Part shown: positions 57,329 to 64,000 of the stretch, piece by piece
Position numbering within the stretch: the first letter of the stretch is position 1
Layout of the letters: each line of letters begins with the position of its first letter
From: Fomes fomentarius
Lineage: Eukaryota; Basidiomycota; Agaricomycetes; Polyporales; Polyporaceae
Assembly: GCA_022606135.1 (NCBI GenBank)
Contig: JABYQN010000002.1
Location: forward strand, 3,472,001-3,536,000
Length of the DNA stretch: 64,000 nt
Direction of reading: 5' to 3'
The notes under the pieces: model-generated
Told to the model about the DNA's origin: nothing
What the model saw: only the letters and a program-made list of their open reading frames with translations
Database searches by the model: none
Made by a program: the position numbers and the translations under genes

Positions 57329-58129
57329 CTAAGAGACGTGAGTGAAGTATCGATCAGTACTGACATATCGACGCACAATCGTTAACTTCTTCGTCATATT
57401 GTTCAGTGAATACACGGATGTCGAATAACCTACCGAGCAGAGAGTAGAGAGGATGGTGAGAACAAGGCCTTGAACAGAGGATTTGCAAACTGATTTGATA
57501 AGACGTTCCGTGCTCATTGGTTTGTCCGTGAAGCCCTCTTTGTGATCCTTGGGCACCATCCACGACGCAACCTGGTTGATCATCTCCTGATTCACAAGTC
57601 GTGGCCAGTAGCACGTCGCCCATTCTGACTCCGGTGAGACCCACATATCACGGATCAGGTACTCCTTCACGCCAGGCTTCAGATGGCCATGCTCGCGCAA
57701 CAGGACGCGCTGTCTCTCTGCAACGTCGTTGAGTGCGGGAGGGATACTGTCGCCGGAGAGGAGCGCATGCTTGCTGATTTGAAGCAGCTTCGGGATCTTG
57801 TCAGGCAGGGGCGGGGGCTCTTTACCGTTCATGTAGTACACGAGACGCGATGCGGCGAGATTTGTGTCCGTCGACTCGACGTGGCACGAGAGCGCGACGG
57901 CGTACTTCTCTGCGTTCCCTGGATGGTGCTCGAGATCGAGGGCTTTGATGAGGATACCGTTGATATGACACATCAGGTCGTCGTCTGTCATCATTTTCTC
58001 TACAAGCTTAATCGCAGGCGGGCGCGAAGGTGCGGCCTCTCCTGTGCTTGTCTTCGTGCAAATAGTTTTGTGGTATTTCCTGCGCAAGACAGACTTCGCG
58101 ACGACGCTCACCAGTCGGCCTTGTGACAT
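57329..58129 (-). CDS. Hypothetical protein, unrecognised
   Basis: This is a single open frame of 266 codons. MSQGRLVSVVAKSVLRRKYHK is basic and Ser/Arg-rich and could be a mitochondrial targeting peptide. The body is charged and mostly helical: KLVEKMMTDDDLMCHINGI, DLEHHPGNAEKYAVALSCHVE, NLAASRLVYYMNGKEPPPLP, PKLLQISKHALLSGDSI, ERQRVLLREHGHLKPGVKEYL, MWVSPESEWATCYWPRLV and NQVASWMVPKDHKEGF. The C-terminal 45 residues (after IKSVCKSSVQ) look less ordered and may include an unspliced intron. I know no family for it. It is divergent from eL15, and codon use resembles that of its neighbours. Confidence 0.6.
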   Translation of the reverse strand: MSQGRLVSVVAKSVLRRKYHKTICTKTSTGEAAPSRPPAIKLVEKMMTDDDLMCHINGILIKALDLEHHPGNAEKYAVALSCHVESTDTNLAASRLVYYMNGKEPPPLPDKIPKLLQISKHALLSGDSIPPALNDVAERQRVLLREHGHLKPGVKEYLIRDMWVSPESEWATCYWPRLVNQEMINQVASWMVPKDHKEGFTDKPMSTERLIKSVCKSSVQGLVLTILSTLCSVGYSTSVYSLNNMTKKLTIVRRYVSTDRYFTHVS

Positions 58130-58534
58130 TGTAGTCTTACATGTAGAGGTCTCATACTACACCATCAAAGAAGGCATCCACATCTCATTCGAACAGTATC
58201 CCATAACCTTGCACTGGTTGGCTCACCGTAAGCTACCCCTGCCGCGCTACGAGACAATATATACGCACCCCGCTACACACTTTGATACCTTGCGGACTTT
58301 GCATTTTCCGACAGTACGCATATTCATGCTCGCGGATGAAGGGTCTTTTCCCCGATATCTTGTTCTGGTGCGGTCGAGGAGATCTAAGAACGCGTCGCGA
58401 CTCGCGGCTCGCGGCCAAAACGACACGTCACACGTGACCTATACCGGCAAACGCCGACACATTGTGCGCTTGCCAGGTGCCTATCGCCGTACACAACAGC
58501 TCAACGACCCTCGCTAATCCTCAAGACACAAGAG
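58130..58534. other. Promoter and leader region of eL15
   Basis: These 405 bp separate the divergent orphan gene and eL15. A HomolD-like core with inverted repeat, GTCAC-AC-GTGAC, lies at 58427-58438. The non-coding first exon of eL15 is inferred to end at 58534. Confidence 0.45.
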
Positions 58535-58682
58535 GTGAGTGTCAGAGTTCATGCTAGATCGTCCATATGATACCCAAGATGCTGCTCGTCGATGTTGGTG
58601 GTGAAAGAATGGTTGGAAGAGGGTGGATGGACAACTTGGCATCTGGATGTCCTCTAATCTGACAGGACTGCGTTTCCTCCAG
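58535..58682 (+). other. Intron in the 5' leader of eL15
   Basis: A GTGAGT donor after AGAG (58531-58534) and a TTTCCTCCAG acceptor lie 8 nt before the ATG at 58691. This 148-nt intron carries the 44-nt element shared with eS24 intron 1. It is inferred from splice signals only. Confidence 0.65.
58607..58650 (+). other. 44-nt element in the eL15 leader intron, shared with eS24 intron 1
   Basis: It begins GAATGGTTGGAAGAGG and ends CTTGGCATCTGGATGT. It aligns without gaps to 32354-32397 at 36 of 44 positions. Confidence 0.6.
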
Positions 58683-58690
58683 CCCGCAAG

Positions 58691-59511
58691 ATGGGAGCCT
58701 ACAAGTATATCGGCGAGCTGTACAAAAAGAAGCAGTCGGATGTCCTCCGCTTCCTTCTGCGTGTCCGGTGTGTAGCTTATGTCGATACTCGTCGCCCCAA
58801 AGTCCTCAATTGAAGGTGCAGTTGCTGGGAATACCGCCAACTGAACGTCATCCACCGCGCCTCGCGCCCCTCTCGCCCGGACAAGGCTCGCCGTCTTGGA
58901 TACAAGGCTAAGCAAGGCTACGTTATCTACCGCGTCCGTGTTCGCCGCGGTAACCGCAAGAAGCACGTCCCCAAGGGTACGTCGCATAGATATCTCTCTC
59001 CTGGAGCGAAATCCTCAGCCATGTGCAGGTGCCACCTACGGCAAGCCCGTTCGTCAGGGTGTCAACCAGATCAAGCCTCAGCGTGGCTTGAGGAGCGTTG
59101 CGGAGGAGCGTGTTGGCCGTCGGTGCGGCAACTTGCGTGTCCTGAACTCGTACTGGGTCAACCAGGACGGTGTTTACAAGTACTACGAGGTCATCCTCGT
59201 CGACCCCAACCACAAGGCTGTGAGCAGTCTAAGTTATCAGTCTGCTCACATGTGCTGACCTGCATACAGATTCGCCGCGACCCTAGGATCAACTGGATCA
59301 CAAAGCCCGTGCACAAGCGTCGCGAGGCTCGTGGCCTCACCTCTGTGGGCAAGCAGGTGAGATTGCTCCTGATTTGCTTTGCTGTACAGATATTGAGCGG
59401 GTATGTGTCTTGCAGAACCGTGGGCTTGGCAAGGGTCACCGCTACAACCACACCCCGGGCTGGTCGACCTGGAAGAAGCACAACACTCTCAGCCTCCGCC
59501 GTTACCGGTGA
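58691..59511 (+). CDS. RPL15: 60S ribosomal protein eL15
   Basis: eL15 is a large-subunit ribosomal protein of about 204 residues. It reads [21 protein letters not shown], then [116 protein letters not shown] and [14 protein letters not shown], ending LSLRRYR. The match is complete and collinear across five or six short exons. The ATG follows directly after a spliced leader. Codon use is strongly biased, as expected for high expression. Confidence 0.96.
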
Positions 59512-60142
59512 TCTGTTACTGTACTTGTTTTGTCATGCATTCGTCGCGCACCATCACCACCAACCGTATCGTTGCCCCATCATGTCCTCTCATGCTTGCT
59601 ATGGATGTATGTCTCACTGCAGCTTGCGAAAAAGAGGTCGTTTGCCTCGTGTATCGTCTTACCTCTATGGGGCGGCGCTGGTCGTTGTAGCGTGCCAAGA
59701 AGTTCTTCCGATAATCAGTGGAACGCTCCTCGTTCTAAGTATAAGTGAGCGCGTCGCTGGGGATAGTGAGATCATACGAGGCGTCCCCGGAGAGAGAGAG
59801 GCGAGTGGACATGAGGTGAGCACGTTGCAGGGGTTGGATGGAGCTGGGCTCCGCAGCTGCATGTGCGCACGAGTCCACGGTCACGACGTTCGAGTACCTG
59901 GATTAGCTTCGGATCTTCCAGTCTTCTTCCCCGAAGTTTGGCTGTTCTGTCAGTGTCTCCGACGGCGGCCTCTCTCCGCGACGATCATCCTCCTCTCTTC
60001 GTTGCGTTCGGCGGACGTGCTCGCTCTTCGCCCTGGCTCTCTTTAGAAGGACACGCCCGGTGACACACTGGGGATATCCTGACACACTCATAAAATCTGG
60101 CTTTCATCTCCGGATATCCACGAGCTCCTCTGCAAACCCGAC
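59512..60142. other. Intergenic region between eL15 and the GH16 gene
   Basis: These 631 bp hold the eL15 3' flank and the GH16 promoter. Open frames here are not supported by motif or splicing. Confidence 0.5.
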
Positions 60143-60150
60143 CATATAAG
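60143..60150 (+). promoter_or_regulatory. TATA box of the GH16 gene
   Basis: CATATAAG lies 60-67 nt before the ATG at 60210, followed by a C/T-rich leader. Confidence 0.45.
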
Positions 60151-60209
60151 CGGTTCTGCCGTCATCTCGGGTATACGAACCAAGCTCTCTTCCCTCTCAC
60201 CAGGTCGTA

Positions 60210-62181
60210 ATGCTTGCTGCCCTTCCTTTAACGCTTCTTTCCTTGCTTTCGGTTTCTAGACTTGCACCTGGATCGCCCCACTCTCTCGCCGTGCGCTTTC
60301 CTGCAAAGGCTGGTCTGCTCCTGCTCCTGGGCCATCTTGGAGTCGCGCAGGCCGTCTTACTAGACAAGCGGGCGAACCTGCAGACGAGTGCGAACGGCTC
60401 AAGCTTCATATGGATCATTCAGGACACATATGAGGGGAAGACGTTCTTCGAGTGCGTACATTCAGGTTTGAGTTCAGTGGCGTCGACTTATGGAATATGC
60501 CGTGCAGCACTTTTGATTTCTTCACTGGAGACGACCCCACTCAGTGCGTTTCAATCCTCCTTCTTGATCTGTGCGAGCTCATGATGTCGCGGCACGTTCA
60601 GTGGCATGGTCAAGTGAGTGTTTGTGTTGCTACCCATACGAGTTATAGTCCCACCACAACTTGTGACTCATGTTATTCCAGCTACACCGACCGCACGACA
60701 GCGTTCGCGAAGAACCTCTCGTTCGTGATGGATGACGACAAGGTCATTATGAAGGGGGATGATTACTCTTGGCTGGACGCTGGTGTGTACCGTAATAGGT
60801 TTGTGCATATGCAGGACCGGTGTCTCGTACGTATGTTCACGGAACGAATATCTGCAGTGTCCGTATCTCCAGCCAGAAGCACTACAACACTGGTAAGCTA
60901 GAGTGACTGTTCGTCCGGAGAGTGGGAGCATTCAATTGCTTGAGCAGGGTTGTTCATCCTCGACCTCAACCACGCTCCCTGGGGTTGTGGTAAGTGAGAC
61001 CTCTGCTTCGGGGGCCAACTGTACTGACTTGATACGCGAGGTGTATGGCCCGCATGGTGGACGTTAGGTAGTGGTTCGTGGCCCTACGTGAGTTACCAGC
61101 ACATTCTGCAGTGGCACTCTTGACGTCACTACCCTCAGACTGGCGAGATTGATATCATCGAAGGCGTGCACGACAACGCGCACAACCAAATCGCATGGCA
61201 CACTGGGCCAAGTACATTTGCAATCTGCAAAGCATTGTTACCCGAGTACTGATCGTTCGCGTGCAGACTGCACCCTGAACCCCAACACGAGCTTCACCGG
61301 AACCATAGTCGTAAGTCCTTGTCTGCGGGCGCACGTATGCTGTATGTTCTACTCTGATACTCGTGGTCCGCGAGGATAGCAGGGCAGTAACGGGCCGAAT
61401 CTTGATTGTAACGGCCTTATCAACAGCAACTCAGGGTGCGGTGTTACTGAGTGGAGTCGTGCATCCTATGGACCAATTTTCGACGCCCAAGGTGGAGGTG
61501 TATTTGCCATGAAGTGGGACGACGAAGGCATCGCAATCTGTGCGCCTCCCCCCTCCCATCCTGTTTCATCTGGAAAAACTGAACCACACTCATGCAGGGT
61601 CATTCTATCGTGCGGCGGTACCCAAGGACGTCCTCAGCGGCCAACCCGACCCATCAGGCTGGGGCTTGCCCGTGGCAGCATTAGATCCGAGCGGCTGTGA
61701 CCCCATTGCAAACTTCGTCAACCATTCGATCATCTTCGGTGAGTGAAGTTTAGCAGGCAGCCTTCCGTGCCACCGGCTGATTCGGCCATTCATGATAGAC
61801 ATAACCTTCTGCGGTGAGGCAAAGTCAAAAAGGTTCGTGTCGGGTGACCACTTACAACCTCCGGCTCGGGTCTTGCACAGGCGATTGGGCGGGCAACTCC
61901 TACGCTACTTCAGGGTGTCCTGGGACATGCACGGATCGCTTGATGGATCCGGGCAACTTCGTCGTGCGTCTATTCTTGTAGTGCGTCTGTCGTGCTGCAC
62001 CTGAGCAACCCGTGACCTCCAGAACGCCTCCTGGAACATCAACACGTTGAAAGTGTATCGGAAGCAAACGCTGACAGGCCTCGCAACTGGAGGGGCACCA
62101 AGAAACCTTCATGCTGCCCCGATACTCCACCAGGTCCTTCTAACCGTCGCCCTTTTCCTGATTGCATTTTTAGTTCTGTAG
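60210..62181 (+). CDS. Glycoside hydrolase family 16 beta-glucanase (laminarinase-like)
   Basis: This is a secreted endo-1,3(4)-beta-glucanase-type enzyme that probably acts on cell-wall glucan. MLAALPLTLLSLLSVSRLAPG and a later hydrophobic run (GLLLLLGHLGVAQAV) form the signal region. The catalytic lid reads YEGKTFF...SGVDLWNMPCSTFDFFTG, then YTDRTTAFAKNLSFVMDDDK, HYNTGLFILDLNHAPWGCG and [27 protein letters not shown], which holds the GH16 E-x-D-x-x-E active site (EIDIIE). C-terminal parts include GCGVTEWSRASYGP, FYRAAVPKDVLSGQPDPSGWG, HSIIFDITFCGDWAGNSYA and NASWNINTLKVYR. The protein ends in a hydrophobic helix (VLLTVALFLIAFLVL), suggesting a GPI signal or membrane anchor. It is highly intron-rich, with perhaps a dozen exons, and several edges are provisional. 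Confidence 0.88.
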
Positions 62182-62489
62182 GGGAGGTGCTGCGCATGTG
62201 CCCCATGACATTGACAATGGCTGTCCAAGTTCCGAGTCGAGTTGGTGGCTTTAACTCTCTCGATGGACCTACGCATCTCAGCGGACACGCACCTGAGGTG
62301 GTATACCCCACGATGTAGTCACGACACCCTTGCACGTCGATATATGTATTATGATCACGGACATTTCACGAATAGATGCTGTATAACATTTGTAGAATTG
62401 TCCTATTAGAGTGATACAACGAGGACGAGTGCGTAATTCGAGCAATCAAGTTCATAGATCGCCCCCAAAGTGTTCACAACTATTCCTTA
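62182..62489. other. Convergent 3' region of GH16 and SurE
   Basis: These 308 bp between two stop codons show no feature beyond the expected 3' ends. Confidence 0.5.
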
Positions 62490-63937
62490 TTACAGCTTGA
62501 TCTTCCAGACCTTTGAATCAAATTCTTCCTCCGTTTCAACCTTCCAGTCGATTGGCTCCCCAAACGTTGCACGCATAGGCGTTATGCTAACCCAGCCTTT
62601 ACGAATAGCCCAACCATCTGTGCCAATTGGCACACTTGAAGCCGCAGGGTTGATGAGCTCCGACATATCCGGCCCAAACTTGAACACAAGCCCGCTAACA
62701 TCCTTCTGCGTCGCCTGCTCGTCCAAGATGCCCGCGCGAGCACCCTGCGGATCCTCAGCGTCTGGGCCCGCAGCAGATATCGTCGTCTTCCTCGTCGCGG
62801 GGTCACCCTCCTTGTGGGCCTTGAACAAGCGGCCGTACGAGTTACGCCAGATGCGCGTCGAGCAGATCGTCAGGCCCGCATCACTGAGCAGGCCCTCGAT
62901 CATCGGGATGTTCACGTTGTACAGGTCGACCTCGCCCCGCCGCAGTCCGCCGTCGTCGAGCCCCCAGTTATCCCAGAGGTGGGCGACGATGCGTGCGCTG
63001 AGCTGATGCGCAGGCTCGAAAAACGTGTCTGGGGTTGGGTGGATAACCGTGCCGTAAGAGAGCGCGATCGAGCGCACTTTGGAGAGGGCGGAGGAGAGGG
63101 CTGCGCCGATCGTCCCGGACGACAGTGCGAATGCAGCTGTATATTATATGAGACAAGTCAGTTTGGCCTCTTGACTGCGCTGACAATCGAGATTCTGGAA
63201 GGTGCTTGCCTGAGCTGTTACGGCCAAGGTTGGGCCCAGATATCTGTTCGTGTGTGGTATGTGCGCGGACTGGTGGAGAGTTGCGTGAAATGTCCTGTAC
63301 CCACCAGCAGGTCGATCTCCCCATGATAGAGGTTATGAAGCCCGATGTTTGCGCATGTAGCTGGCGTCTGAGAAAGATTTGGGATGAGACGAACACAGCA
63401 CAAAAACCCAAATACACTCACTCCATCCAGGAGAATCCATTCCGCAAGTTCTCTTTCCTTCAAAGGTCGTGACTTCTCGGACGTCTCCCCTAGTCCATCT
63501 AGGGCAGGCTAATCATTGGATGTGACTTCTCAATAGGCACAAGGACATACCTGGGTCTCTGGGGTAGTAGTATCTCCCAGTGACGATATCCTTGATGTGA
63601 TATGCCTTCCCTGTACCACCAATCCTTCCTTATTCGCAAGCAGCATTCCAAAGGCTTGTGCACGTACCGATCCACGACTTCTGAGAGCTGGGAATGACGA
63701 CCTTCACGTTCCACCCTATATATGCGGTAGCCCCTTCAGTTTGCTGAACCTGTCGAGCGGAGCAGGTATTTACCCAGATCCCGGGTCAGATGTCGGTACA
63801 ATCCATAGATATAGGGTGACTCGTGTCCAGGTGGGCCATCGTCGTTCTTCAGCAGTACGCTCAATTGATTGCACAGACAGGAGGGCAAATGTACTTGCGG
63901 TCAAGAGCACTCTGGGTTTCTGAGACAGCAACGACAT
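62490..63937 (-). CDS. SurE-type 5'/3'-nucleotidase (acid phosphatase)
   Basis: SurE proteins are metal-dependent phosphatases that act on nucleoside monophosphates. From ATG 63937 the product reads MSLLSQKPRVLLT-NDDGPPGHESPY, where NDDG is the metal-binding motif, then YGLYRHLTRDLG, WNVKVVIPSSQKSWIGKAYHI, GELAEW-like RELAEWILLDGTPATCANIGL, YHGEIDLL and GPNLGRNSS. AFALSSGTIGAALSSAL and VRSIALSYGTVIHPTP follow, then VDLYNVNIPMIEGLLSDAGL (VNIP motif) and VFKFGPDMSELI, ending DSKVWKIKL. The intron joining LLT to NDDG uses a GC donor. The frame stays open upstream to the window edge with a hydrophobic stretch (TIVIVVVVVSLSTAI), so a start outside the window with a signal anchor is possible. Confidence 0.88.
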
Positions 63938-64000
63938 GATAGCAGTAGAGAGAGATACTACAACTACAACAATTACAATGGTCGGCGCACGACGCCACAA

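Noticed and set aside
1..64000. A biosynthetic or defence gene cluster
   Set aside because: Gene functions are unrelated housekeeping roles; no synthase, P450 or regulator grouping and no mobile element is present.

Overview
The window is a gene-dense piece of nuclear DNA from a filamentous basidiomycete, most likely an Agaricomycete. The evidence is the many short introns (about 50-80 nt, usually GTRNGT...YAG), intron-rich housekeeping genes close together on both strands, a fungal SEC/OGT-type glycosyltransferase, a CPL1-like secreted protein and a RasGEF with an N-terminal P-loop domain. I support 27 protein-coding genes plus one possible partial gene at the left edge. I see no tRNA, rRNA, transposon or CRISPR array.

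Layout. 0-8 kb: DPH7 (diphthamide synthesis) and MED20 (Mediator head) are divergent, followed by two tandem transaldolase genes on the minus strand. 9-14 kb: a large TPR plus GT41 O-GlcNAc transferase-like gene. 14-23 kb: an AGTRAP-like membrane protein, REV3 (DNA polymerase zeta) and a glucose-6-phosphate 1-epimerase, all minus. 24.7-31 kb: the PP2A scaffold subunit, a CPL1-like cysteine-rich secreted protein and a second secreted protein. 31-39 kb: a Tic20/UPF0132-type membrane protein, ribosomal protein eS24, ARP1 (dynactin), a small unnamed membrane protein, a 93-residue SVIP-like p97 adaptor and GPI2/PIG-C. 39.9-53 kb, all minus: a bZIP factor, APC4, the DEAD-box helicase DRS1 and a P-loop/RasGEF protein. 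53.6-64 kb: a MARVEL-like four-helix protein, an MFSD1-like transporter, an orphan protein, ribosomal protein eL15, a GH16 beta-glucanase and a SurE-type nucleotidase that reaches the right edge.

The genes do not form a biosynthetic cluster. They are housekeeping genes (ribosome, Mediator, APC/C, dynactin, GPI anchors, PP2A, replication bypass) with a few cell-surface genes among them. Many neighbours are divergent and share promoters of 200-300 bp.

The points most worth a second look are: a 44-nt element shared by the first introns of both ribosomal protein genes; two consecutive 9-nt microexons in the OGT gene; a small gene with a perfect VCP-interacting motif; a cysteine-rich secreted protein built from two copies of a module that each start at a phase-2 intron; two GC-AG introns; and apparent reading-frame breaks in the bZIP and OGT genes that may be assembly errors. 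Gene models were spliced by eye from the sequence and family conservation, so exon edges are provisional except where stated.
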